Assembly: GCA_033809355.1 (NCBI GenBank)
Contig: JAPXLV010000002.1
Span: forward strand, 35,882-99,881
From: T3Sed10-213 sp012519365
GTDB taxonomy: Bacteria > Planctomycetota > Phycisphaerae > Sedimentisphaerales > Anaerohalosphaeraceae
Length of the DNA: 64,000 bases
Direction: 5' to 3'
The position numbers and the translations under genes were made by a program. This document shows positions 19,557 to 28,415 of this stretch, piece by piece. The notes under the pieces are model-generated. The model searched no databases, had not been told where the DNA came from, and saw nothing but the letters and a program-made list of their open reading frames with translations. How positions within the stretch are numbered: the first letter of the stretch is position 1; the number at the start of each line of letters is the position of its first letter.

Positions 19557-20141
19557 ATGTTCTTGTGTCCGCAATGGTGGGTGCTGGCGCGATGCCGTCG
19601 CGGCGGACTGGTGCTGATTGAGCTGCTGATGGTTGTTGCGCTGCTCGGGCTGATGACCGGTATCGCGATGCTGGGGTTCGGGGCGATGTGGGGTGATACA
19701 CATTTCAAGAGCCGAGCCGAGCAGTTGGTAAACACCTTTCAGATGGCCTATGAGGCGGCCCTTCAGAGTGACCGCCGCTACGCGGTGATTCTGGATCAGC
19801 TGAACAATGTGTACATCCTGCGTCAGTTTGAGACGCTGGATTTGCAGACCCTGCCGGATGATGAGGCGATCATCACAGTCGGCCGGTTTGATGAGGATTT
19901 TCAGTTTGATTACGTGCTCTATGATGATTTGGAAGACACGCGCGAACGCGGCGAATCCTTTACCGAGGCGCGGTTTTATGCCGGCCGGGCCGGCTGGCAG
20001 TTCGGCGGCAAGGTGGTGCTGCGCGATCGCGAGGGGCGGCCATGGTCGATCGTGATTCATCGGCTCGGCAAGCCGGTGCAATTGGTCGAAGGGGATGCGG
20101 AAATCCTGCTGCCCCAGACGGCTGACAAGGTGCCGTTTTAG
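19557..20141 (+). CDS. gspH: Minor pseudopilin, GspH-like
   Basis: A 194-residue protein with a prepilin-like N-terminus: CRRGGLVLIELLMVVALLGL has Gly at -1, Leu instead of Phe at +1, and Glu at +5. The rest is a beta-rich globular domain (FKSRAEQLVNTFQMAYEAAL, RRYAVILDQLNNVYILRQF, then GWQFGGKVVLRDREGRPWSI) resembling the GspH fold. The gene position after gspG supports the assignment. The start at 19557 is chosen because it precedes the charged leader; GAGG lies 11 bases upstream. The space before it is full of GATT motifs. Confidence 0.75.
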   Translation: MFLCPQWWVLARCRRGGLVLIELLMVVALLGLMTGIAMLGFGAMWGDTHFKSRAEQLVNTFQMAYEAALQSDRRYAVILDQLNNVYILRQFETLDLQTLPDDEAIITVGRFDEDFQFDYVLYDDLEDTRERGESFTEARFYAGRAGWQFGGKVVLRDREGRPWSIVIHRLGKPVQLVEGDAEILLPQTADKVPF

Positions 20142-20171
20142 ACAGAAGATAACAGTCAGAGGACAGAAGTC
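20141..20171 (+). repeat. CAGA-rich spacer, locus 1
   Basis: The gap between gspH and gspI consists of GACAGAAG and GTCAGAGG-like units. Similar spacers occur at 23387-23420 and 48135-48181. Confidence 0.5.
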
Positions 20172-20176
20172 GGGAT

Positions 20177-21127
20177 ATGGCAAGCCGATCGTATAAAGCG
20201 TTTACGCTGGTGGAAGTAGCGGTCACGATTGTGATCATTGCGCTGATCACCGGCACCTCGATGACAATTCTGGACCGAGCGGTCGGGGCGTTGAATGATA
20301 TGCGTCTTCGAAACGCGGCCTTTGAGACGGCTCGCCAAAATATGGAAGCCCTGCTTTCACTCAACAGCGTCAAAGATACGGTCGAGTACGGCATCAGCGA
20401 GGTGCATCCGGAGATCCAGTGGCAGGTGGTTGTTGAGCCGTTCCACGAGCCGATCAATAATGCCATGTGGGTGCGGGCGGTGTGCTCGGCTGGCTATACC
20501 GACAGCAAAGGCGACTATCAGGAAATTGAGCTGGAGCATTGGTTGACGAATCTGCCGGGCGAAGTGGTGCGTCAGATTCTTCAGCAGCAGCGCGCCGAAG
20601 AGGAGTATTTGAGTCTGCTTTCCGGCACGGCCTCCGGCCAGGACGAAGCGGCGGTGCAGGAAACGACCATTGCCTATCTGCAAGACAGCGGGCTGGATGT
20701 GGACGCCTATACAAGTTTTCTGGAACGGCAGCGGCGCCAAAAACTGGAGTATATCTCCAAACATGGTTTCGACGACGGCTATACCGAGTTTATCGAGGAG
20801 TTGCGCGAACAGGAAAATCGGTTTCTTGAGCGGATCGGAATGGATTTTGACAAATACAACGCCTTTGCCAAAACCTATGAGCCGACATACCTCGGCTGGA
20901 GCGGCTCGCGATCGAGCGGCGGCGGAAGCGGTGCATCGGGCACGGACAGCGGCGGTTCCTCGACGGGACAAGGCGACTCATCCGGGCCGCCCGATTCTTC
21001 CGGCAGCCGGCCGCAAACACCGACCGAACAACCGAACAAGGTCTGGACGGCCGACGAGTTTCGCCGGCAATTTCCGAATATCCCGGAAGAGTTGATTCCG
21101 ATTTTCCTGCAATTGCTGAATTCGTAA
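20177..21127 (+). CDS. gspI: Minor pseudopilin, GspI-like, with long C-terminal extension
   Basis: The N-terminus MASRSYKAFTLVEVAVTIVI is a prepilin leader with alanine at -1, Phe +1 and Glu +5. Residues ~35-110 form the expected small pseudopilin domain (ETARQNMEALLSLNSV). The protein runs to 316 residues, more than twice a normal GspI. The extra part has a charged helical region (~135-230) and a Gly/Ser-rich linker (~235-275), and ends in a short hydrophobic helix FPNIPEELIPIFLQLLNS. GspI identity is inferred from operon order. The next gene starts at the base after the stop codon. Confidence 0.7.
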   Translation: MASRSYKAFTLVEVAVTIVIIALITGTSMTILDRAVGALNDMRLRNAAFETARQNMEALLSLNSVKDTVEYGISEVHPEIQWQVVVEPFHEPINNAMWVRAVCSAGYTDSKGDYQEIELEHWLTNLPGEVVRQILQQQRAEEEYLSLLSGTASGQDEAAVQETTIAYLQDSGLDVDAYTSFLERQRRQKLEYISKHGFDDGYTEFIEELREQENRFLERIGMDFDKYNAFAKTYEPTYLGWSGSRSSGGGSGASGTDSGGSSTGQGDSSGPPDSSGSRPQTPTEQPNKVWTADEFRRQFPNIPEELIPIFLQLLNS

Positions 21128-21952
21128 ATGACAAAAAAAACATCCCAATTCGGTTTTTATGACAAAGGTTTCACGCTGATTGAAACGCTGGTGGTGCTGA
21201 CGCTCTCGGCGGCCCTGCTGACGGCGGTCTTGCAGATGTACCACCGTGTTCGGCGGGATGTGAGCCAGTTGACCGGTCATCTGGACGAAAACCGGCTGGC
21301 GCAGGAGATTTTGCAAAAAATCGCCGAGGACATCGACCGTCTGGTGGCGCCGGGGTTTGACGCGACGATTCAGTTTCGCAACAAGTACGACAACAGATAC
21401 AACTCGGCGCAATTGACCATCGAAAACAAATACTACGGCAAAGGCAATCCGCCTCGTGCGGATGTCTTTGAACGGGTGGTCTGGCAGACGACGTATGACC
21501 CGTTTACGCAGTCGCTGATATTGTATCGCATGCACGACGGGCTGAATTATGAAGACAAGGTGATCGAAAGCGGGTCGGATGTCTCTCCCAGCGGCGGCCT
21601 GTTTATTCCCATCACCGACGGCTTGACGCATTTTGAACTGCGATCTCAGCAGGGCGATGCCTTCGGTACGGCCTGGACATCCACGACCCTGCCGACGGCG
21701 GTGCAAATCGGCATTTCGTTTGCTCCGCTGGAGGAACTGCCGACGGGCCGGCTGGGCGTGCCGGAAGAGAAAATTTTGTATCGAACGGTAGCAGTGGATC
21801 GAACACGGTTTATTCCCTATCAGTTTATTCCGCGCAAGATTGACACTGAGACGCTGCCGGCGGTCGATCCGAACGATATCGATGTGGATGCCGAACAAAT
21901 ACCGGCCGATGAAACGACCGACTTGCAGAGGCCGGAAGAATCGGACAGGTAA
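21128..21952 (+). CDS. gspJ: Minor pseudopilin, GspJ-like
   Basis: A 274-residue pseudopilin. The prepilin motif KGFTLIETLVVLTLSAALLT has the canonical Gly(-1), Phe(+1) and Glu(+5). A large beta domain follows, with LDENRLAQEILQKIAEDIDR after the helix and GGLFIPITDGLTHFELRSQQ as in GspJ/PulJ proteins. An acidic C-terminal tail (~245-274) is present. It starts immediately after the gspI-like stop and ends 9 bases before gspK, so translation is probably coupled. Confidence 0.85.
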   Translation: MTKKTSQFGFYDKGFTLIETLVVLTLSAALLTAVLQMYHRVRRDVSQLTGHLDENRLAQEILQKIAEDIDRLVAPGFDATIQFRNKYDNRYNSAQLTIENKYYGKGNPPRADVFERVVWQTTYDPFTQSLILYRMHDGLNYEDKVIESGSDVSPSGGLFIPITDGLTHFELRSQQGDAFGTAWTSTTLPTAVQIGISFAPLEELPTGRLGVPEEKILYRTVAVDRTRFIPYQFIPRKIDTETLPAVDPNDIDVDAEQIPADETTDLQRPEESDR

Positions 21953-21961
21953 ATAACGTCA

Positions 21962-23386
21962 ATGAAAGCGATGATGAACCGAACCCAACAAACACGATGG
22001 AGATACCGACCGCCTGCCGGGGTGGCGCTGGTGGTAGCGGTGGTAACGCTGGCGGTGCTGTCGGCACTGCTGGCGGGATTGTCGGTTCGCGTGGCGATGG
22101 TCAAACGCCGTCAGGCGTATATGATTGAGTACCAGCGGGCACGATACGCGTTGGATTCGGCGATGAAATATATCTTCAGTACCCTGCCGCGTCAGAATTT
22201 TCGCCTTTCGGCCCGTCAGGATCTGCCCGATTTTTCGGATTTGTTTGCAATGAATGATCAGCAGTACCGAATTTTTTTGCAGAACTGGGCCGAGACGGCA
22301 ACCGATGAGCAGCTTGAGAAGGTCCTCAAGCCCGATGCCGTTCTGAACAAAATGCCTCCGTTAAGCAGCACGGAAATGGTCAGTCATCTGGCGGCGCTGT
22401 TCGGGGTTGCCGTGAATGACCCCAATCTGCCGCTGCCGGAGCAACCATCCATGGGGGGGGATTCGGCCGTTGATGCGTGGGATACAATTCTTGAAATTGA
22501 TCCGAATGATATGCAGGTGCCAGGGCCGTATGGCCCGCCGTGGCCGTATGTGATTGAGCCGATAGAGCTTCAAATCGGCTCGGCCAGGGCGGTCATCACC
22601 ATCGAAGATGAAAACGCCAAGATGCCGCTGGCCTGGGCGATAACCAATCGAGAAACGGTCAACAAACAGGCCCAGGCCGTTTTGTCGACGTTTTGCGACT
22701 GGATGGGCATGAGCGATGCTGAGCAAAAGACACTAGCAAAGCAGCTTGAACAGATCGCCGAGTATAAGACGTTTGAGTTGAGTTCCAGTGAAACGCTGCT
22801 TCAGAGGCAAAGTACCGCCTCGACGGCTCGAACGCCGCAGACCGAGCGTATCACCACCACCCGTACAGCGGCACAGACGCGGCAGGTTCAACAGCAGGCT
22901 CAGGCGGCCCAGGCCGCACGGCCGAGATCGCCCGCAGAGAATGCGGCGGATTTTGCCAAGTTGTTTCACAGCGCCCTGCTGGATCGCCAGTCGCTGGCTC
23001 GGCCGGTCGGCCATACGGCGCTGCCGGATGAGTCGCCGTTGAAATATCTGGCGTTGTGGGGTTCGCAGCGGGTCAACGTCAATACGGCACCGCGGCACGT
23101 GCTGGAAGCGGCTTTGACATTCGGCGGCGGTGATGTGGCTGATTTGGCTGAGAAGATTATCCGCAAACGACAGGAAAAGCCGATCCAAAAAATAGACGAT
23201 CTGAAAGACGCCTTTTATGGCGATAGTTTGGTGATTGAGCGTGCCAAAGATTATCTGACGACGACGAGTAATTTTTTTCTGATTCGTGTGGTCGGACAAA
23301 GCGGCAACGCCCGTGTGACGGCGGTCGCGGCGGTCATTAAAGAAGGCCGAACTGTTGAGGAATTGGCGATTTTGTATGGATTGTGA
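21962..23386 (+). CDS. gspK: Pseudopilus tip protein GspK
   Basis: GspK caps the pseudopilus with GspI and GspJ. The 474-residue protein has a hydrophobic N-terminal helix with a GVALVVAVVTLAVLSALLAG core, lacking the +5 Glu as is usual in GspK. Long helical domains follow, and a C-terminal helix-hairpin-helix-like region (QRVNVNTAPRHVLEAAL, KIIRKRQEKPIQKIDDLKDA) is characteristic of GspK. A Gln/Ala/Arg-rich linker lies around 300-325. The protein is somewhat longer than typical (about 330). Confidence 0.93.
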   Translation: MKAMMNRTQQTRWRYRPPAGVALVVAVVTLAVLSALLAGLSVRVAMVKRRQAYMIEYQRARYALDSAMKYIFSTLPRQNFRLSARQDLPDFSDLFAMNDQQYRIFLQNWAETATDEQLEKVLKPDAVLNKMPPLSSTEMVSHLAALFGVAVNDPNLPLPEQPSMGGDSAVDAWDTILEIDPNDMQVPGPYGPPWPYVIEPIELQIGSARAVITIEDENAKMPLAWAITNRETVNKQAQAVLSTFCDWMGMSDAEQKTLAKQLEQIAEYKTFELSSSETLLQRQSTASTARTPQTERITTTRTAAQTRQVQQQAQAAQAARPRSPAENAADFAKLFHSALLDRQSLARPVGHTALPDESPLKYLALWGSQRVNVNTAPRHVLEAALTFGGGDVADLAEKIIRKRQEKPIQKIDDLKDAFYGDSLVIERAKDYLTTTSNFFLIRVVGQSGNARVTAVAAVIKEGRTVEELAILYGL

Positions 23387-23420
23387 GGTCAGAGATCAGT
23401 GGTCAGAAGACAGAGATTGG
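23387..23420 (+). repeat. CAGA-rich spacer, locus 2
   Basis: The start of the gap between gspK and gspL is made of GGTCAGAG, GTCAGAAG and GACAGAGA units, like loci 1 (20141) and 3 (48135). Confidence 0.5.
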
Positions 23421-23448
23421 ACAGTTTGGATAAACAGGAGTTGTACAC

Positions 23449-24882
23449 GTGGAACAGTCTCACAGCGTAGGGTTGTATTTGGCTCGTGATCGAGCGGTGG
23501 CCGTTCGGCTGTCAGAAAAAGAGCCGGGGACGATCAGTGCTGTCCTGGCGATTCAGCCGGATGAAGAGATGTCGGCACAGACGATGGCCCTTGAAGCGGC
23601 CGGGGCGATTCGCCGCGAGGGCACCGTCGTCGAACACCTGTTCGTCGCACTCGATGGCGGCTATTATACGCAATATAATCTGCACTCGGAATTCAGTGAT
23701 CCGCGGCAGGTGGAAAGCACGATCAAGTTTGACGTGGAAGAAGCCGCCGCAACCGATGCGATGAATCTGGCGGTAACGTTTATGATTACCGGCCCGCTGC
23801 CGACCGGCTCGGAGGTGACGGCCTTTGCCGCCGATCGGCAATCGGTTACCGATATTCTGCTGGACATCCATGAAGGCGGTCTGGATCCGGAAATGATCGA
23901 GCCGGACGCGGTATGTCTGGCGCGTGTGCTGGAGCATACGCTGGAGATTTCCAAGCATCCCGACACGCTGTATGTTTTGGTGACCGAGAGCAGCGGGTAC
24001 TTTATTCAGCCCGGCCACGAAGGGTACGCCCCGAAGACGCGTTCCTTTTTGCTGCAACCTGATCACTATCGTACTGCGGCGTTGACGCGGGAGATCTTAT
24101 TGACGATGGCCGCGACCGATTCTGAGTCGCCGCTGAAAAAAGTGGTTTTTGTCGATACGCCGCAGGGGGTCGATCAGCAGGCTTTGGCGCAACGAACGGG
24201 TCTGGAAGTTGGCGTCGAGTCGGCCCTCACAAAGTTTCATTGCCGAATGCCTTTCGATCACGCTCTTTCGGGCGGGGCCGTGTTGATGGCTGTCGGGGCG
24301 GCGATGGCACCGGTGGAACGGCGCGGGTCGGCCGATTTTCGGCGTGATTTTATGCCGTATCAGGGCAAGCGAAAGATGATGGAATCGAGCCTGCGATTGG
24401 CCGGTATTTCGTTGGCGGTGCTGCTGGCGTCGATTGCGATCTATTTTCAATCGCGAACCTGGCGGATGACGGCCTATGCCGAGACGCTCCATACCAAGCT
24501 GGCGGATGAATATCGTGCTGCGATGTATGGCAGCAATCCGCCGACCACCGAGGCGATTACGTCGCGATTGCGGCGGACATTGAACAATGTTCGGCGGGTG
24601 CAGGAAGGGCTGGGGCCGGGCGACGATAAGTCGGTGCCGGCCAAACTGACGTTCCTGCTTGAGGCGATTAACAACGCGCCGCCGTCGGTGGATGTTGTTA
24701 TTCAGCAGATCAACATCAGCGAACGGACGATGCGGGTCAAAGGCGACACCAACAGTCGGCGTGCGACGTTGGATTTGTTTGAGGCCATCAAAAAGCATCC
24801 CCGCCTGCGATTCGGTCAGGAACGGATGTCCATGGCGGGCAATCGAGACAATTTCGAATTTACCGTCGAACCGGCACAATGA
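23449..24882 (+). CDS. GspL/PilM-PilN-like assembly platform protein
   Basis: A 477-residue protein with a cytoplasmic actin-like N-terminal domain (~1-300, beginning SVGLYLARDRAVAVRL, with FDVEEAAATDAMNLAVTF). One membrane helix follows (~316-334) and then a periplasmic ferredoxin-like domain (~350-477, VDVVIQQINISERTMRVKGD). This layout equals PilM joined to PilN and is that of GspL, which links the GspE ATPase to the periplasmic parts. The GTG start at 23449 has CAGGAG 8 bases upstream. Sequence similarity to classical GspL is low, so the assignment is structural plus positional. Confidence 0.75.
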   Translation: MEQSHSVGLYLARDRAVAVRLSEKEPGTISAVLAIQPDEEMSAQTMALEAAGAIRREGTVVEHLFVALDGGYYTQYNLHSEFSDPRQVESTIKFDVEEAAATDAMNLAVTFMITGPLPTGSEVTAFAADRQSVTDILLDIHEGGLDPEMIEPDAVCLARVLEHTLEISKHPDTLYVLVTESSGYFIQPGHEGYAPKTRSFLLQPDHYRTAALTREILLTMAATDSESPLKKVVFVDTPQGVDQQALAQRTGLEVGVESALTKFHCRMPFDHALSGGAVLMAVGAAMAPVERRGSADFRRDFMPYQGKRKMMESSLRLAGISLAVLLASIAIYFQSRTWRMTAYAETLHTKLADEYRAAMYGSNPPTTEAITSRLRRTLNNVRRVQEGLGPGDDKSVPAKLTFLLEAINNAPPSVDVVIQQINISERTMRVKGDTNSRRATLDLFEAIKKHPRLRFGQERMSMAGNRDNFEFTVEPAQ

Positions 24883-24890
24883 GGTCAGTT

Positions 24891-25394
24891 ATGAAAGCGT
24901 ATCTGAAAAATCCGTTGTTTTACTATATTGCGATCTGTATGTTTGCCGGTCTGTGGGCGGTAACGGCTGCGGCGGTGTTTTATCCGCGTGCGCTGGCAAC
25001 CTGGCAAAAAGAAAAACAAGATTACGAGGCAGCCGAGGAGTTATTGGCTCAGATTATCAAGATCGAGCCGCAGCGTCTGACGTATCAGCAAAAAGATGGC
25101 CAGACGACCGGTGATTTTGATTTCAGCAGGGCGGTCAACGAGTTCGCGGTGTTGTTTTCCATTTCCCCGGCCAATTTTACGTTGAATACCCGCGGCGAAA
25201 TCCGACGTGCCGGCAAACGAGCGCGGTCGGCGACGCTTTCGATTCGCACCATCGACATCGAACGCACGGCCAAATTTCTTTCGGCGATGCTGGTTCGCTG
25301 GCCGGAGCTGCAATGCGAGCAGCTTACCTTTGAAAAACTGCCTCAGGGCAAAGACAACTGGCGCGTCGATATGACGCTAACCTATTATTACTGA
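24891..25394 (+). CDS. GspM/PilO-like inner-membrane protein
   Basis: A 167-residue protein with a short cytoplasmic end, one membrane helix (~9-30), a coiled coil (~32-60, RALATWQKEKQDYEAAEELL) and a C-terminal ferredoxin-like domain. In the latter, ATLSIRTIDIERTAKFLSAM and CEQLTFEKLPQGKDNW resemble PilO/GspM. It would pair with the preceding GspL-like protein. The ATG at 24891 with GAGG 7 bases upstream is preferred to an ATG at 24879 that overlaps the gspL stop. It is the last gene of the operon; no prepilin peptidase gene is found here. Confidence 0.7.
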   Translation: MKAYLKNPLFYYIAICMFAGLWAVTAAAVFYPRALATWQKEKQDYEAAEELLAQIIKIEPQRLTYQQKDGQTTGDFDFSRAVNEFAVLFSISPANFTLNTRGEIRRAGKRARSATLSIRTIDIERTAKFLSAMLVRWPELQCEQLTFEKLPQGKDNWRVDMTLTYYY

Positions 25395-25734
25395 GTATTA
25401 CTGAGCGGGCAGAACGTCTCTGCTGAAGGAATCGGTGTTTTCTTGGCGACACATTTCGCACGCCTTGGCGGGTTTTTGCCGAAGGCGGGGCGTTTTGTGA
25501 TTTGTTGCCGTCGCGTCGGCATTGTCGGCCCTCGGCCCCGCATAGTCAGGCAAGTGCCTTCTCCTGCTTTTCTCTGATGCTGCAAAGCGACGAATGCGGA
25601 GGGTGTGCGCGATCGAAAAAGTTCTCTCTTGATTGCTGGCGACAGGTGGCGTAAAATTTCTCAAGTCTTGAGCAATAACTGTCGAACGCGGCCGAAAAAC
25701 ACGCAACTATTCGGGAAAAGGAAAGGAAGTCGTT
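25395..25734. other. Intergenic region after the secretion operon
   Basis: This 340-base gap holds no credible gene. It contains a short perfect palindrome CTCAAGTCTTGAG at 25660-25672, about 60 bases before the next start, which might be an operator for the kinase gene. No clear terminator is visible. Confidence 0.35.
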
Positions 25735-26814
25735 ATGGGTATTGAACTTAAAAAAGAGTACACCTACAGTCTTGTTGTGCCGACCAGCATGGGGGTTCGT
25801 CTGACGCCGCTCTACGGCCAGCCGATGCACTGCGGCCGAACGCTGATGATGCAGGCGACCAGCGCCGAGACCAACGTTGCCAGTGTCGTGTCGTATCTGG
25901 GGCTGCCGGTCAAGGTTTTGACCACCTTTGTCAAGGACAGCCCGATTGCCCGGTTTATCAAAGACGATTTGGCCAGTCGGCATATGGCCTATGAGGGCAA
26001 GGAGGTGCCTCAAGGCGGCCCGTGGGGCTATCGCCATCAATTCAACCTGGCCGACAGCGGCTACGGCAGTCGCGGCCCGCGGGTGCACAACGACCGCGCC
26101 GGCGAGGTCGGGCGAACGCTGAATGTCAAAGATTTCGATCTGGATCGGCTGTTTGGTAAGGAAGGTGTCCAGATTGTGCATATGTCGGGGCTGATCGCGG
26201 CGCTGTCGCCGGAGACGGGGACATTCTGTCTGGAATTGGCCCGGGCGGCTAAAAAATACGGCACGCGGATCTCGTTTGACCTGAACTATCGGGCTTCGTT
26301 CTGGAAGAATCGCGAGCAGGAACTGCGGGAGATTTTCACCGAAATCGCTCAGGCTTCCGACATTTTGGTCGGCAATGAGGAAGATTTTCAATTGTGTTTG
26401 GGGCTGGAAGGACCCGAGGCCGGAGGCAAGGACATTGCCGCCAAAATTGATAGTTTCAAGGCGATGATCGCCAGCGCCAAAAAGGCCTTTCCGAATGCCA
26501 CGGTTTTTGCGACGACGCTGCGGCAGGTTATCAGCGTCAACCTGCATTTATGGGGGGCGATTATGGCCGCCGGCGATGGGTGGCACGTCATCGAGCCGCG
26601 AGAAATCACCGTGCTGGACCGCATCGGCGGCGGCGACGGTTTTGTCGGCGGTATGCTCTATGCCATCCTGAAAGGCTGGGATTCGGAAAAATGGGCACAG
26701 TTTGGCTGGGCCACCGGCGCACTGGCCACGACCATGCTGACCGACTACGGCCAGCCGGCCGATGAAGAGCAGCTCTGGAGCATCTGGCAGGGCAACGCCC
26801 GCGTCAAACGCTGA
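25735..26814 (+). CDS. PfkB-family sugar kinase (KDG kinase-like)
   Basis: A 359-residue carbohydrate kinase of the ribokinase/PfkB family. It has the family's N-terminal sugar-binding part (GRTLMMQATSAETNVASVVS, YLGLPVKVLTTFVKDSPIAR) and the C-terminal ATP/anion-hole motif DRIGGGDGFVGGML, whose last Asp (~residue 300) is the expected catalytic base. Overall it resembles 2-keto-3-deoxygluconate kinases, but substrate cannot be read from sequence. AAGGAAAGGAAG precedes the ATG. A good intrinsic terminator follows, so it is likely a single-gene transcript. Confidence 0.88.
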   Translation: MGIELKKEYTYSLVVPTSMGVRLTPLYGQPMHCGRTLMMQATSAETNVASVVSYLGLPVKVLTTFVKDSPIARFIKDDLASRHMAYEGKEVPQGGPWGYRHQFNLADSGYGSRGPRVHNDRAGEVGRTLNVKDFDLDRLFGKEGVQIVHMSGLIAALSPETGTFCLELARAAKKYGTRISFDLNYRASFWKNREQELREIFTEIAQASDILVGNEEDFQLCLGLEGPEAGGKDIAAKIDSFKAMIASAKKAFPNATVFATTLRQVISVNLHLWGAIMAAGDGWHVIEPREITVLDRIGGGDGFVGGMLYAILKGWDSEKWAQFGWATGALATTMLTDYGQPADEEQLWSIWQGNARVKR

Positions 26815-26859
26815 CCGGCAAGACAATGGCGATGCCTGTCTATTCTTAAAAAACTCCAG

Positions 26860-26890
26860 AGGGCGAACCGATGCGTTCGCCCTTTATTAT
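26860..26890 (+). terminator. Rho-independent terminator after the PfkB gene
   Basis: GGGCGAAC (26861-26868) pairs perfectly with GTTCGCCC (26875-26882) around a 6-base loop. TTTATTAT follows and an A-run precedes. It lies 46 bases after the stop codon. Confidence 0.85.
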
Positions 26891-26975
26891 CCGCATCGAA
26901 CAGGGTTTGCGTTGGGCGACTTTTAACGGTAAAATGAAGAAAAAGTTCATCTGATTTTTTGGGTTAGGGGTGACG

Positions 26976-27866
26976 ATGGCCGAACAGTTCAATACGACCG
27001 AGCGGGGGCTGCTGGTGTATGCGCCGGCCAAGCTCAATCTGTTTTTGCTGGTGGCCGGCAAGCGGCCGGATGGGTTTCACGAGCTTGAGACGCTGATGGC
27101 CAAACTCGACTGGTACGATGAGCTGCTGTTTGAGCCAGGGCAAACCGACGGGATTGAGCTGATCTGTACCGGGCCGCACTGGGCGCCGGACGGGCCGGAC
27201 AACCTGGTGTATCGAGCGTGCCGACGGCTGCTGAACGCGGCCAATCGCTCCACGCCGCTGCGGATTACCCTGACTAAGCAGATTCCCGCCGGCGCCGGTC
27301 TGGGCAGCGCCAGCAGTGACGCCGCTGCGGCTCTGCTGGGACTGAATCGCTTTGCCGAATTGGGCCAACCCATGGAACGGCTGCACGAGATTGCCTCGGA
27401 ACTGGGCAGCGATATCCCATTTTTTCTCTACGGACCGGCGTCTTTTTGTTCCGGTCGGGGGGAAAAAATTCGCCCCTTGGAACAAAAATTTCCGTTTGAG
27501 GCGCTGCTTTTGACGCCAAATGTAACTGTTTCAACAAAAAGTGTTTATGAAAATTATGTACACGAACAGGCGCTGTATGAGCAGTGGTCGGCCCAAATAA
27601 AACCCCTGCTGGCCCAAAAGAGTATTGATTCTGTCGCTCAAATATGCGCAAATATGTTAGAAAGAAGCTGTTTTTCGTTACATCGGGAGCTGGCAGAGCT
27701 GAAACAACAGTGTGAGGCCTTCTGCGGCCAACGGGTCTGCCTGAGCGGAAGTGGTTCGGCGATGTATATTTTGAATCCCGACCGACAGCGGATGCCTCGG
27801 CTGCAGCGTTGGCTAAAAGACACGTTCAACTGCGATAGCAGGTTTGTCAACGACAATAGGTGGTAA
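26976..27866 (+). CDS. ispE: 4-diphosphocytidyl-2-C-methyl-D-erythritol kinase
   Basis: IspE phosphorylates CDP-methylerythritol in the MEP isoprenoid pathway; it is a cytoplasmic GHMP kinase. The 296-residue protein has the N-terminal YAPAKLNLFL with catalytic Lys, the GHMP glycine loop PAGAGLGSASSDAAAAL, the catalytic Asp in LGSDIPFFL, and the C-terminal LSGSGSAMYIL. The ATG at 26976 follows AGGGG; a GTG at 26970 is possible. It is followed after 18 bases by spoVG, an adjacency also known from Bacillus-type chromosomes. Confidence 0.96.
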   Translation: MAEQFNTTERGLLVYAPAKLNLFLLVAGKRPDGFHELETLMAKLDWYDELLFEPGQTDGIELICTGPHWAPDGPDNLVYRACRRLLNAANRSTPLRITLTKQIPAGAGLGSASSDAAAALLGLNRFAELGQPMERLHEIASELGSDIPFFLYGPASFCSGRGEKIRPLEQKFPFEALLLTPNVTVSTKSVYENYVHEQALYEQWSAQIKPLLAQKSIDSVAQICANMLERSCFSLHRELAELKQQCEAFCGQRVCLSGSGSAMYILNPDRQRMPRLQRWLKDTFNCDSRFVNDNRW

Positions 27867-27884
27867 TTAAATGCGAGGCAGACT

Positions 27885-28328
27885 ATGGAAATCAGCGAAG
27901 TCAGGGTCAAACTTGTGTCCAATCCGGATGATCGACTCAAGGCCTTTTGTTCCATGACCATCGACAATGAGTTTGTGATCCGGGACATCAAAGTTATTGA
28001 AGGTACCGGCGGATTGTTCGTTGCGATGCCATCCCGCAAGATGAGCGATCATTGTCCGCGTTGCGGAGGGAAGAATTACCTGCGTGCCAAATTTTGCAGT
28101 ACCTGCGGCGCCAAATTGCCCGAAAATCGTGTCCATCCGGACGTGCACGGGCATATGAAGCTCCACGCCGATATTGCCCATCCTATTAATGCCAAATGTC
28201 GGCGCAAGATTCAAGAGACCATTCTTCGCGCGTTTCGTGAGGAAGTGGAACGGTCCAAAGAACCGGGCTATAAGCCGGTCAGTTTTGAAGACGACGCTTA
28301 TCAATCCGATGAATCTCAGGATGAATAA
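27885..28328 (+). CDS. spoVG: SpoVG-family protein with inserted zinc ribbon
   Basis: SpoVG proteins are small nucleic-acid-binding regulators. The first ~51 residues (MEISEVRVKLV, VIRDIKVIEGTGGLFVAMPS) and residues 96-115 (DIAHPINAKCRRKIQETIL) together make a complete SpoVG fold. About 45 residues are inserted between them, containing CPRC (57-60) and CSTC (71-74), a classic zinc-ribbon knuckle pair. An acidic tail follows. Typical SpoVG is 85-100 residues; this one is 147. It is likely in one transcript with ispE. The zinc ribbon would add a second nucleic acid or protein contact; this is inferred. Confidence 0.92.
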   Translation: MEISEVRVKLVSNPDDRLKAFCSMTIDNEFVIRDIKVIEGTGGLFVAMPSRKMSDHCPRCGGKNYLRAKFCSTCGAKLPENRVHPDVHGHMKLHADIAHPINAKCRRKIQETILRAFREEVERSKEPGYKPVSFEDDAYQSDESQDE

Positions 28329-28415
28329 GCGTCGTTTTGGGCAGGGACAAATATCCGGCTCACTTGCCTTGGTCGAGAACGACAGACAAGGCACCGCAGA
28401 CAGAGGGGGTAGGTT

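Noticed and set aside
25546..26547. A 333-codon minus-strand frame opposite the PfkB gene
   Set aside because: Antisense shadow of a clearly real kinase gene.
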